A stretch of 64,000 nucleotides of DNA from positions 1 to 64,000 of the forward strand of contig JACPFV010000011.1 in NCBI GenBank assembly GCA_016182805.1, in the 5' to 3' direction. Every line of letters begins with the position of its first letter. The first letter of the stretch is position 1. The translations under genes and the position numbers were made by a program. The notes beneath the pieces were generated by a model. The model ran no database searches and was not told the DNA's origin. It saw nothing but the letters and a program-made list of their open reading frames with translations. This document shows, piece by piece, positions 19,449-26,932 of the stretch. This DNA is from Gammaproteobacteria bacterium (GTDB lineage Bacteria; Pseudomonadota; Gammaproteobacteria; Nevskiales; Nevskiaceae).

Positions 19449-20222
19449 ATGACACAAAAAGATTTTCCGGAAGGCGCGGTCGTGGTATTCGGCGGCAGCG
19501 GGGGGATCGGCCAGGTGGTCGCGAAATCGTTTGCGCAGGCCGGGACCGATGTTGCGGTCGCTTACCGCTCCAAACGCGAAGTGGCCGAACGCGTCGCGGC
19601 CGACATCCACGGCCTGGGCCGCAAGGCCTCGCTGCACGCGGCCGACGTGACCGATGCCGCACAGGTGCGCGCGGCGGTGGACGAGGCGGCGCGGGCGCAC
19701 GGGCGCATCCACACGGTGGTGTTCGGTGCCGGGCCGGTGGTGGAGCAGGTGCTGCTGGGCGAGACCGGCGAGTCGCTGTGGCGGCGTTCGCTGGACGTCG
19801 AGGTCAACGGTTTCTTCAACGTGGTGCAGGCGACGCTGCCCTATCTGCGCGCGGCGGGCGGCGGCTCGTACGTGCATCTCGGCTCGGCCGGGCATCTGTG
19901 GTGGCCGCCCAAGGACGGGCTTTCTGTGGTGCCCAAGGCGGCCAACGAGGCGCTGGTCAGGGGCATCGCCAAGGAAGAGGGGCGCAACAACATCCGCGCA
20001 AATTCCGTCCTCGTGGGCGTGATTGAGGCCGGCATGTTCCTGGAGCTGCTGCGCCGCGGTGTGTTCGACCGGAAGTGGATCGACGAGACGCAGAAGCTGC
20101 TCGCGCTCAAGCGCTGGGGCAAGCCGGAAGAGGTCGGCCATGCCGCGGTGTTCCTGGCCTCGAACAAGGGCGCGTACATCACCGGCCAGCAGATCAACGT
20201 GTCCGGCGGCTTCGGGGTCTAG
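19449..20222 (+). CDS. SDR-fold protein lacking the catalytic tyrosine
   Basis: Short-chain dehydrogenase fold, 257 residues from ATG 19449. The cofactor loop is VVFGGSGGIGQVVAKSF, and the C-terminus VFLASNKGAYITGQQINVSGG is typical of the family. The active site is unusual: after the serine in HLGSAGHLWWPP, the YxxxK position reads SVVPK (GLSVVPKAANEAL), so serine replaces the proton-donating tyrosine. The NNAG motif is also replaced by FGAG. It may be a non-redox SDR, a different chemistry, or a binding protein. It sits between the HupE-like gene and kshA, with candidate operators on both sides. Confidence 0.82.
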   Translation: MTQKDFPEGAVVVFGGSGGIGQVVAKSFAQAGTDVAVAYRSKREVAERVAADIHGLGRKASLHAADVTDAAQVRAAVDEAARAHGRIHTVVFGAGPVVEQVLLGETGESLWRRSLDVEVNGFFNVVQATLPYLRAAGGGSYVHLGSAGHLWWPPKDGLSVVPKAANEALVRGIAKEEGRNNIRANSVLVGVIEAGMFLELLRRGVFDRKWIDETQKLLALKRWGKPEEVGHAAVFLASNKGAYITGQQINVSGGFGV

Positions 20223-20228
20223 TTCCCG

Positions 20229-20244
20229 TCACTCAAACGGGTGA
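20229..20244 (+). promoter_or_regulatory. Candidate steroid-regulon operator 4 (kshA)
   Basis: TCACTC-AAAC-GGGTGA lies 58 bp before the kshA start and 7 bp after the preceding SDR stop. It deviates from TCRYCC-N4-GGRYGA at one base, and the arms pair at 5 of 6 positions. The -10 is unclear (TACCAA or CAAACT, 19-22 nt after). Confidence 0.5.
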
Positions 20245-20302
20245 TGTGCCGCCGCATCGCGGATACCAAACTGCACCGCAATCGCAGAGAGGAGCCAAGC
20301 CT

Positions 20303-21412
20303 ATGGCCGCCGTCATGAAGACAGGAACCGCGCCGATACACAAGATCGAAGCCAAGGCGCCGCCGGAGCGCTACGCGCGCGGCTGGCACTGCCTGGGCCT
20401 CGCGTCCGACTACAAGGGCGGCAAGCCGCATTCGCTCAACATCTTCGGCACGCGCCTGGTGGTGTTCCAGGGCGCGGACGGCCGGTTGAATATCCTCGAT
20501 GCCTGGTGCCCGCACATGGGCGCCGACCTCGGCATCGGCGAGGTCAAGGGCGACTCGGTGGTGTGCAAGTTCCACGGCTGGTCCTGGGGCGGCGACGGCG
20601 TGTGCAACCACATCCCGTACGCCAAGCGCATCCCGCCCAAGGCGCGCATCAAGAGCTGGCCGACGCTGGAAGAGAACAGGATGCTGTTCGTGTGGAACGA
20701 CCCGGAGGGCAACCCGCCGCCGCCGGAGGTGCGCATCCCGCGCATTGCGCCGGTGTTCTCGGGCGAGTGGTCGGACTGGTCGATCGTCAAGTGGACCATC
20801 CACAACAACTGCCGCGAGCTGATCGACAACATCGCCGACATGGCGCACTTCGGCCCGGTGCATGGCGGCAGCGGCGTGGTCTATTTCGCCAACATCTTCG
20901 ACGCGCACAAGGCGACGCAGGTCATGGTCGGCACGTTCGAGAACCTCGGCGGCAAGGACGACTACCTGACGACGGTCGCGAGCTACTACGGCCCCGCGTA
21001 CCAGATCACGCACATGTTCGGCAGCATGCAGGGCTATCCGGTGGAGTCGATCCTGCTCAACTCGCACACGCCGATCACGCCCAACAGCTTCGACCTACGC
21101 TTCGGCGTGATGGTGAAGAAATTCCCCGGCATGTCGAAGGAAGCCTGCGACGCCATGGTCAAGCAGTACGTCGACATGACCAACAAGGCGTTCGGCGAGG
21201 ACGTGCAGATCTGGCACAACAAGGTGCGCGTCGACAACGCCATGCTGTGCGACGGCGACGGCCCGATCGTCCAGAACCGCCAGTGGTACGAGCAGTTCTA
21301 CCTGGACGCCGCCGCGGTGCCGCCGCAGCAGAAGGCCCGCCGCGTGGTCGAGATCGACAAGGGCGTGCTCAAGGAGAAGCCCAGGCTGGTCCACGCCTTC
21401 GACGAGGCGTAG
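20303..21412 (+). CDS. kshA: KshA-type 3-ketosteroid 9alpha-hydroxylase oxygenase (Rieske)
   Basis: Oxygenase component of a Rieske non-haem iron monooxygenase, 369 residues from ATG 20303, with a GAGAGGAG ribosome site about 10 nt before it. Rieske ligands are C69 and H71 (CPHMGADLG) and C88 and H91 (CKFHGWSW). The mononuclear iron motif NIADMAHFGPVH gives D179, H182 and H187, close to the positions known in KshA. KshA hydroxylates C9 of 3-ketosteroids, which with KstD opens ring B. The needed reductase (KshB) and KstD are not in the window. It is flanked by a candidate operator and by the ketosteroid isomerase gene. Another steroid-specific Rieske oxygenase is the main alternative. Confidence 0.87.
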   Translation: MAAVMKTGTAPIHKIEAKAPPERYARGWHCLGLASDYKGGKPHSLNIFGTRLVVFQGADGRLNILDAWCPHMGADLGIGEVKGDSVVCKFHGWSWGGDGVCNHIPYAKRIPPKARIKSWPTLEENRMLFVWNDPEGNPPPPEVRIPRIAPVFSGEWSDWSIVKWTIHNNCRELIDNIADMAHFGPVHGGSGVVYFANIFDAHKATQVMVGTFENLGGKDDYLTTVASYYGPAYQITHMFGSMQGYPVESILLNSHTPITPNSFDLRFGVMVKKFPGMSKEACDAMVKQYVDMTNKAFGEDVQIWHNKVRVDNAMLCDGDGPIVQNRQWYEQFYLDAAAVPPQQKARRVVEIDKGVLKEKPRLVHAFDEA

Positions 21413-21430
21413 CCCGGGCGCGGGACCGGC

Positions 21431-21817
21431 TCAGGCCGGTCCCAGCAGCTGCATGTCGCCCGGTCCCCAGTAGGCGCGCATCGACGCGAACTTGCCGGTC
21501 GCGTCGAAGGTCATCACGTCGATCACGCGGATCAGCGCGCGGCCCTGCGGCATGTTGAGCTGGACGTCGAAGGCCATGGCCGCCGCGTTGCCGTGCGAGG
21601 CGCGGATCGGGGCCGCCAGCGCCAGCTTGGCGCCGGTGGCGACCGCCATCTTGTAGAACGGCCCGATCCTGGCCTTGCCCACCAGCGGCGCCTTGCCGAC
21701 CGGGTCCTCCACCGTCGCGTCGTCGGCGTACAGCGACACGATGCCGTCCACGTCCGAGCGGTTGAAGGCGTCGATGTAGGCCTGCATGGCCTGCTTCATC
21801 GTCTGTTCGCTGACCAT
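21431..21817 (-). CDS. ksi: Steroid delta5-isomerase (ketosteroid isomerase)
   Basis: Protein of 128 residues that moves the C5=C6 double bond of 3-keto-5-ene steroids to C4=C5. From ATG 21817 the catalytic tyrosine is Tyr14 (QAYIDAF) and the base Asp38 (DDATVEDPVG), exactly the numbering of the Comamonas enzyme, which supports this start over upstream ones. A later acidic residue in RVIDVMTFDATG (near 100) fits the third catalytic position. AYWGPGDMQL is near the end. It is convergent with kshA (18-bp gap) and has candidate operator 5 upstream. Linkage of a ksi gene to a LuxR regulator recalls the Comamonas testosteroni steroid locus. Confidence 0.93.
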   Translation of the reverse strand: MVSEQTMKQAMQAYIDAFNRSDVDGIVSLYADDATVEDPVGKAPLVGKARIGPFYKMAVATGAKLALAAPIRASHGNAAAMAFDVQLNMPQGRALIRVIDVMTFDATGKFASMRAYWGPGDMQLLGPA

Positions 21818-21881
21818 CGTCGGTGCGCTCCGCGCGGTTGGTGGCGCGCGTAATGGTCCATCACGGGGTCGCCGGGCGGGA

Positions 21882-21897
21882 TCGTCCCAACGGACGA
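21882..21897 (-). promoter_or_regulatory. Candidate steroid-regulon operator 5 (ksi)
   Basis: TCGTCC-CAAC-GGACGA, a perfect 6-bp dyad with a 4-bp spacer, lies 64 bp before the ksi start and about 200 bp before the divergent LuxR gene. On the ksi side a GACCAT hexamer lies 23 nt after the dyad. Arms are identical to operator 1. Confidence 0.6.
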
Positions 21898-21956
21898 GCA
21901 CGGACGCCGCCGCATGGCGCATGCTGACCCCGGGATGGCGCAGGCCCGCCCGGCGC

Positions 21957-21987
21957 TTGTGCAGAACGAAGGACCACTACTTATACT
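21957..21987 (+). promoter_or_regulatory. Possible promoter of the LuxR-type regulator
   Basis: TTGTGC at 21957-21962 and TATACT at 21982-21987, 19 nt apart, lie about 115 bp before the regulator start. The -10 is good; the -35 and spacing are mediocre. No TCRYCC dyad is seen directly before this gene, so the regulator may not be autoregulated through that site. The rest of 21818-22100 holds only operator 5 and no convincing small gene. Confidence 0.3.
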
Positions 21988-22100
21988 CGGAACGAAAAGC
22001 TCTCCGAGGGGTCCTAGGCGCTCATGCCGGCTGCCGCGCTTCGCGAAACGACTTGGCGCATGCCGGTTGGGGTGCAGCCGTTCTTTAGGGAGAGGGAGCC

Positions 22101-23315
22101 ATGTCCATGTCCGCGATCCAGCGATCGGCGCACAGCGCCCAGGTCATACCCATGAAGGCGGCGGGCGGCAGCCTGCCCGCCGTGGTGGACGGCGCGACCC
22201 TGGCGCGGCTCGACAAGCTGCTGTCGGCGATCTACGACGGCCCCACGGAGTCGCCGCCCTGGCAGACCGCGCTGCAGCTCATGCGCGAGTACCTCAAGGC
22301 CGCGCACGTCACGCTGATGCTGCGCCCGCCGTCGCCGGAGAGCACCGGCGTGATGATCAACACCGGCAGCGTCAATGCGCAGGCGGTGGTGTCGTACGAG
22401 ACGCATTTCTTCGCCCTCGACCCGTTCGTGCGGATCCCGGAGGGCGAAGTCGTCACGGCCGAGGAGCTGATCGGCCGCCAATGGCTGCAAAGCCCCATCT
22501 ACCAGGAATACCTCAAGCCGCTCGACATCCGGCACCTGCTCGGCGCCGACATCTACACCAAGGACGGCATCGAGTGCCGCTTCCGCGTCACCCGCGCGCA
22601 CGACGCCCATCCGTTCAACGCGGAAGACAAGGCGCTGTGCCGCTTCCTGCTGCCGCATCTGAAGCGCTCGATCCAGTTGCACGCCCGCCTCGACTTCCTG
22701 GAATGCGAGCGCCAGCTGTTCGCCGGCACCGTCAACCGTCTGCTGCTGGGCATGATCAGCTTCACGCCCGCCGGCACGATCCTGGAGATGAACCAGGAGG
22801 CGCGGCGCATCCTGGGCGAGAAGGACGGCATCTGCCTGTCCGGCAACACCCTGCACGTCGACAGCAGCCAGGAGAGCCGCGAGCTTCAGCGCATGATCCG
22901 CCAGGCCCTGGGCGGTGCGAACGGCGGCGAGGGGCCCGGCATGGTCGAGGCGATGTCGGTCACGCGGCCGTCGGGCCGCGCCAAGCTCGGCATCGTGGTG
23001 CGCGCGGTGCCGCCCGGCCAGTGGTCCGGCAGCAAGCAGCGCCCGGCCGTGGCGGTGTTCCTGCGCGATCCGGAGCAGAACAGCGCGCAGCCGTCGCAGG
23101 AGATCGTGCGCCGCGTGTTCGGCCTGACGCGCATGGAGGCGGCGCTGGCGCTGCTGCTGGCCGAGGGCCTGACCCTGGACGAGGCGGCGGAAAAGCTCAA
23201 CGTGCGCCGCAACACCGCGCGCACCCATCTGCGCTCGATCTTCTGCAAGACCGGCGTGACGCGCCAGACCATGCTGGTGCGGATGCTGCTGAACAGCGTG
23301 ATTTCGCTCGGCTGA
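22101..23315 (+). CDS. LuxR-family transcriptional regulator (TeiR-like candidate)
   Basis: Protein of 404 residues with a good ribosome site (AGGGAGAGGG) before ATG 22101. The C-terminal LuxR helix-turn-helix spans about residues 335-400: GLTRMEAALALLLAEGLTLD, AAEKLNVRRNTARTHLRSIF and CKTGVTRQTMLVRML. The long N-terminal part has a PAS-like segment (LLLGMISFTPAGTILEMNQE). The length and architecture resemble TeiR, the LuxR-type activator of steroid genes in Comamonas testosteroni (about 390 residues). Placement between ksi and an SCP2 gene, amid six copies of one dyad, makes it the best candidate regulator of the local steroid genes. The ligand is unknown. Confidence 0.85.
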   Translation: MSMSAIQRSAHSAQVIPMKAAGGSLPAVVDGATLARLDKLLSAIYDGPTESPPWQTALQLMREYLKAAHVTLMLRPPSPESTGVMINTGSVNAQAVVSYETHFFALDPFVRIPEGEVVTAEELIGRQWLQSPIYQEYLKPLDIRHLLGADIYTKDGIECRFRVTRAHDAHPFNAEDKALCRFLLPHLKRSIQLHARLDFLECERQLFAGTVNRLLLGMISFTPAGTILEMNQEARRILGEKDGICLSGNTLHVDSSQESRELQRMIRQALGGANGGEGPGMVEAMSVTRPSGRAKLGIVVRAVPPGQWSGSKQRPAVAVFLRDPEQNSAQPSQEIVRRVFGLTRMEAALALLLAEGLTLDEAAEKLNVRRNTARTHLRSIFCKTGVTRQTMLVRMLLNSVISLG

Positions 23316-23322
23316 AAAGCAA

Positions 23323-23348
23323 AAGCCCTGGACCTGCGTCCAGGGCTT
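23323..23348 (-). terminator. Hairpin terminator between LuxR and SCP2 genes
   Basis: A perfect 11-bp stem (23323-23333 with 23338-23348) encloses a 4-nt loop. On the minus strand it is followed by TTTTGCTTTT, so it is best read as the Rho-independent terminator of the SCP2 gene. On the plus strand no T-run follows, though it may still help stop convergent transcription from the LuxR gene. Confidence 0.8.
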
Positions 23349-23371
23349 CGTCGTGAAACGACAGCGCCGGC

Positions 23372-23695
23372 TTACAACTTCGCCAGCTTCTCCGCGTCGA
23401 AGAACGACGACAGGCGCTGCGCCAGCATCAGGTCGCCGTCGACCTGGAGCTTGCCGGTCATGAACGCCATCATGCCGTTCAGCTCGCCCTTCATGAGCTG
23501 CACGAGGTCGCCGTCCTCCATGGTCAGGGAGACGTCCGGGCTCGGCGCGCTGCCGACGGTGACGGTGCAGTTGCCGCTCTGGATCGTCGCGTACACCGGC
23601 TGCGAGATGTTGAACTGGAGCACGCAGTTCGCGTCGGCGGCGGCGCCCGCGTTGAAGGCGGCGGGGAGATTCTGCAGGAATTCGACGGCGCTCAT
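23372..23695 (-). CDS. SCP2 sterol-binding domain protein
   Basis: Single-domain sterol carrier protein 2 fold, 107 residues, the usual length of stand-alone bacterial SCP2 proteins. Typical features are the N-terminal EFLQNLPAAFN helix, DVSLTMEDGDLVQLMKGELN and the C-terminal MMAFMTGKLQVDGDLMLAQRL helix lining the hydrophobic tunnel. It binds or shuttles steroids, fatty acids or acyl-CoAs. It has candidate operator 6 just 36 bp before its start and a clear terminator after its stop, so it is a monocistronic unit within the steroid cluster. Confidence 0.9.
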   Translation of the reverse strand: MSAVEFLQNLPAAFNAGAAADANCVLQFNISQPVYATIQSGNCTVTVGSAPSPDVSLTMEDGDLVQLMKGELNGMMAFMTGKLQVDGDLMLAQRLSSFFDAEKLAKL

Positions 23696-23731
23696 GGGAG
23701 TCCTCTCAAAAAGTGGAGACCGATCCTAACC

Positions 23732-23747
23732 TCGCCCGCTCGGACGA
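23732..23747 (-). promoter_or_regulatory. Candidate steroid-regulon operator 6 (SCP2 gene)
   Basis: TCGCCC-GCTC-GGACGA lies 36 bp before the SCP2 start, matching TCRYCC-N4-GGRYGA. A second half-site GGACGA lies at 23763-23768. On the SCP2 side a TAGGAT hexamer lies only 3 nt after the dyad, so the geometry differs from the other sites and could mean repression or another start point. Confidence 0.45.
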
Positions 23748-23820
23748 CGCAATGCGCAATTCGGACGAGGTGGCCCCGCCGGTCGGGCCGTAGGCTCGGC
23801 CCGACCGGCGGCGCGTTCCG

Positions 23821-26800
23821 TCATGCCGCGGCGCGCAGTTCCGTCGCGGCGGCGCGCACGCGCTGCTCGTCGCGGCCGATGTAGAGATACATCGCCGGGA
23901 CGACGTAGAGCGTGAACAGCGTGCCGATGGTCATGCCGGCCGCGATCACCATGCCCATCGAGAAGCGCGCGGCGGCGCCGGGGCCGCTGGCCAGCAGCAG
24001 CGGCACCATGGCGACCACCAGCGCCGCGGTGGTCATCAGCACCGGCCGCAGGCGGATGCTGGCGGCCTCCTCGATCGCCTCGCGCTTGGACAGGCCGGCG
24101 TTCTGCTGGAGCTTGTTGGCGAACTCCACGATCAGGATGCCGTGCTTGGAGATGACGCCGATCAGCGTCACCAGGCCGACCTCGGTGTAGATGTTGCGCG
24201 TCATGCCGGGGAACGCGGTCAGGCGCATGCCGTTGGTGATGCCGAAGATGTTGAGGATCAGCAGCGCGCCGCAGATCGACATCGGCACCGTGACCAGCAT
24301 GATGATCGGGTCGCGGAACGACTCGAACTGCGCCGACAGCACCAGGTAGATGGCGATCAGCGCGAAGGCGAAGGTGACGAGCAGCGCCGCGCCTTCCTGC
24401 TTGAACTGGCGCGAGGGGCCGGCGTAGTCGATCTGGAAGCCGGCGGGCAGGACCTCGTCGGCAATGCCTTCCAGCACCGCCAGCGCCTCGCCCTGCGGCA
24501 CGCCGGGCCGCGGCACGCCGATCAGCACGTTGGCGTTGAGCTGCTGCGCGTGCTCGACCGTGCGCGGGCCGGTCTGGTGCCGGATCGCGACCAGCGTGGC
24601 GATGGGGATGAGCTGGCCGCCGGCGGCGCGCGTGTAGTAGCCGGCGAGCTGCTGCGGGTTCAGGCGCTCGCCGCGCTCGGCCTGCTGGATCACGCGGTAC
24701 GAGCGGTTCTCGAACGAGAAGCGGTTGACCTCGCCGCCGGCCAGCAGCGCCGACAGGTCGGCCGACAGGCGCTGCATGTCCACGCCCAGCAGCGCGGCCT
24801 TGTCGCGGTCCACCTCGATCACCGCTTCCGGGCGGTCGATGCGCAGGCGCGGCGCCAGGAACATGAACTTCTTGGTCGCCATCGCGCGGCCGATGATCTC
24901 GTCGCCGAGGCGGGCGAGGGACTCGGGCGGGAAGGTGGACTTGAGCACGAACTCGACCGGGTAGCCCTGGCCGGGCGTCGGCAGCGGCGGCGGCTCGATC
25001 ACCTGGCTGCGCAGGCCGGCGACCTGCGACAGCTTGCCGTTGACGTCGGCCACGATCTGCTTGGACGAGCGCTCGCGCTCGGCCCAGGGCGACATGATCA
25101 GGCCCATGAAGCCGGTGTTGGTGCTGCCGGCGCCGCCGACGCTGAAGGTGAAGATGTGCTTCACGTCGGGGTCGGACAGCACGATCTTCTGCGCCTGGCG
25201 GAAATACTGGTCGAGGTACTCCTGCGAGGAATAGCCGTCCGACTCGTTGATGGAGAATGCGAAGCCGGCGTCCTCGGCCGGCGCCAGCTCGCGCGGCGTC
25301 ATGCGCCACAGCAGCACGCAGGACACCAGCACGATGAGGCCGAACACGCCGATCACGTGGTGCGTGTCCAGCGCGCCGTGCAGGCGGCGCTTGTAACCGC
25401 TGCGCAGCCACTCGAACGCGGCGTCCAGGCGCTCGGCCAGCCGCCCTTCGCCGTGCGCCGGCTTCATCAGCCGCGCGCACATCATCGGCGTCAGCGTCAG
25501 CGCGATCACGCCGGAGATCAGCACCGCGCCGGCCAGGGTGAAGGCGAACTCCGTGAACAGCTTGCCGGTGATGCCGGAGAGGAAGCCGATCGGCGCGTAC
25601 ACCGCCATCAGCGTGACGGTCATGGCGACGACCGGGCCGACCAGTTCGCGCGCGCCGCGCACGGCGGCGTCGTACGGCTTCATGCCGCCCTCGATGTGGC
25701 GGTGCACGTTCTCCATGACGATGATCGCGTCGTCCACCACCATGCCGATCGCCAGCACCATCGCCAGCAGCGTCAGCAGGTTGATCGAGAAGCCCATCGC
25801 GTACATCAGGAACAGTGCGCCGACCAGCGACAGCGGCACCGTGATCGCCGGGATCAGCGAGTTCCGCAGCGAGCCCAGGAACAGGAAGATGACCGCGACG
25901 ACGATCGCGACCGCCTCGATCAGCGTAGTCCGCACTTCGCGGATCGCGTTGCGGATGTAGACCGTGCTGTCGTAGCCGATCACGGCGTCGAGCCCTTCGG
26001 GCAGGCCCTTGAGGATGTCCGGCCACACCTCGCGCACCGCGGCGGTGACGTCGAGCACGTTGGCCTCGGGCCGCGTCTCCACGCCGATGAAGATCGCCGC
26101 GTCGCCGTCCCAGCCGGCGCCGCCGTCGTAGGTCTCGGCGCCCAGGATCACGTCGGCCAGGTCGCCCAGGCGCACGACCGAGGCGCCGTCGGACTTGATC
26201 GCGATCTGCCTGAACTCGTCGGGCGTGCGCAGGTCGGTGCGCGCCGACAGGCCGATGCGCACGTAGTTGCCCTTGGCCTCGCCGATCGCCGACAGCACGT
26301 TCTGGCTGCGCAGGCGCGCGTAAACCTCGCTCGCGGTGAGGTTGTGCGCGGCCAGCCGGTCCGGCTTGAGCCAGACGCGCATGGCGTAGGTGCGGGCGCC
26401 GATGATCTTGGCCTTCTCGACGCCGGCGATCGAGGCGAGCTGCGGCTCGACCACGCGCATCAGGTAGTCGGTGATCTGGCTCTTGCTCAGCACCTTCGAG
26501 TAGAAGGACATGTACATCGCCGCCGTGCCGCGGCCTTCCGCGACCTCGATCACCGGGTCCTCGGAGCCGTCCGGGAGCTGGTTGCGCAGCTTGTTGACCT
26601 TGGCCGAGATCTCGGTCAGCGCCTCGTTGGGGTCCTTGTCCAGGCGCAGGTTGGCGGTGATCGTGGTCGAGCCGTGGCCGGTCGAGGAGGTGAGGAAGTC
26701 GATGCCGTCGGCGGTGGCGATCTCGCGCTCCAGCGGCGTGGTCACGAAGCCTTCCATCAGCTCCGGGTCGGCGCCGGGATACATCACGCCGACGTTGATC

Positions 26801-26931
26801 TGGGCGTTGCGCAGCTCCGGGTACTGCCGGATCGTGAGGTCGAAGCCGGAGCGCAGGCCGAGCAGCAGGATGACCAGGCTGACCACCGTCGCCAGGACGG
26901 GGCGCTTGATGAAGATGTCGGTGAAGTGCAT
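23821..26931 (-). CDS. RND efflux transporter inner-membrane subunit (HAE1/AcrB family)
   Basis: Proton-driven multidrug exporter, 1,036 residues, the normal length. It begins MHFTDIFIKRPVLATVVSLV, the classic RND N-terminus. Helix 4 carries the proton-relay aspartate pair in IGMVVDDAIIVMENVHRH near residue 405. Two periplasmic loops with internal symmetry and the C-terminal GVISKHGILIVEFANKL segment are present. It starts 1 nt before the adaptor stop region and is co-directional with the adaptor and TetR genes. Next to steroid catabolism it may export steroids or bile acids, but substrate assignment is inference. No outer-membrane factor gene is present here. Confidence 0.94.
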   Translation of the reverse strand: MHFTDIFIKRPVLATVVSLVILLLGLRSGFDLTIRQYPELRNAQINVGVMYPGADPELMEGFVTTPLEREIATADGIDFLTSSTGHGSTTITANLRLDKDPNEALTEISAKVNKLRNQLPDGSEDPVIEVAEGRGTAAMYMSFYSKVLSKSQITDYLMRVVEPQLASIAGVEKAKIIGARTYAMRVWLKPDRLAAHNLTASEVYARLRSQNVLSAIGEAKGNYVRIGLSARTDLRTPDEFRQIAIKSDGASVVRLGDLADVILGAETYDGGAGWDGDAAIFIGVETRPEANVLDVTAAVREVWPDILKGLPEGLDAVIGYDSTVYIRNAIREVRTTLIEAVAIVVAVIFLFLGSLRNSLIPAITVPLSLVGALFLMYAMGFSINLLTLLAMVLAIGMVVDDAIIVMENVHRHIEGGMKPYDAAVRGARELVGPVVAMTVTLMAVYAPIGFLSGITGKLFTEFAFTLAGAVLISGVIALTLTPMMCARLMKPAHGEGRLAERLDAAFEWLRSGYKRRLHGALDTHHVIGVFGLIVLVSCVLLWRMTPRELAPAEDAGFAFSINESDGYSSQEYLDQYFRQAQKIVLSDPDVKHIFTFSVGGAGSTNTGFMGLIMSPWAERERSSKQIVADVNGKLSQVAGLRSQVIEPPPLPTPGQGYPVEFVLKSTFPPESLARLGDEIIGRAMATKKFMFLAPRLRIDRPEAVIEVDRDKAALLGVDMQRLSADLSALLAGGEVNRFSFENRSYRVIQQAERGERLNPQQLAGYYTRAAGGQLIPIATLVAIRHQTGPRTVEHAQQLNANVLIGVPRPGVPQGEALAVLEGIADEVLPAGFQIDYAGPSRQFKQEGAALLVTFAFALIAIYLVLSAQFESFRDPIIMLVTVPMSICGALLILNIFGITNGMRLTAFPGMTRNIYTEVGLVTLIGVISKHGILIVEFANKLQQNAGLSKREAIEEAASIRLRPVLMTTAALVVAMVPLLLASGPGAAARFSMGMVIAAGMTIGTLFTLYVVPAMYLYIGRDEQRVRAAATELRAAA

Positions 26932-26932
26932 G

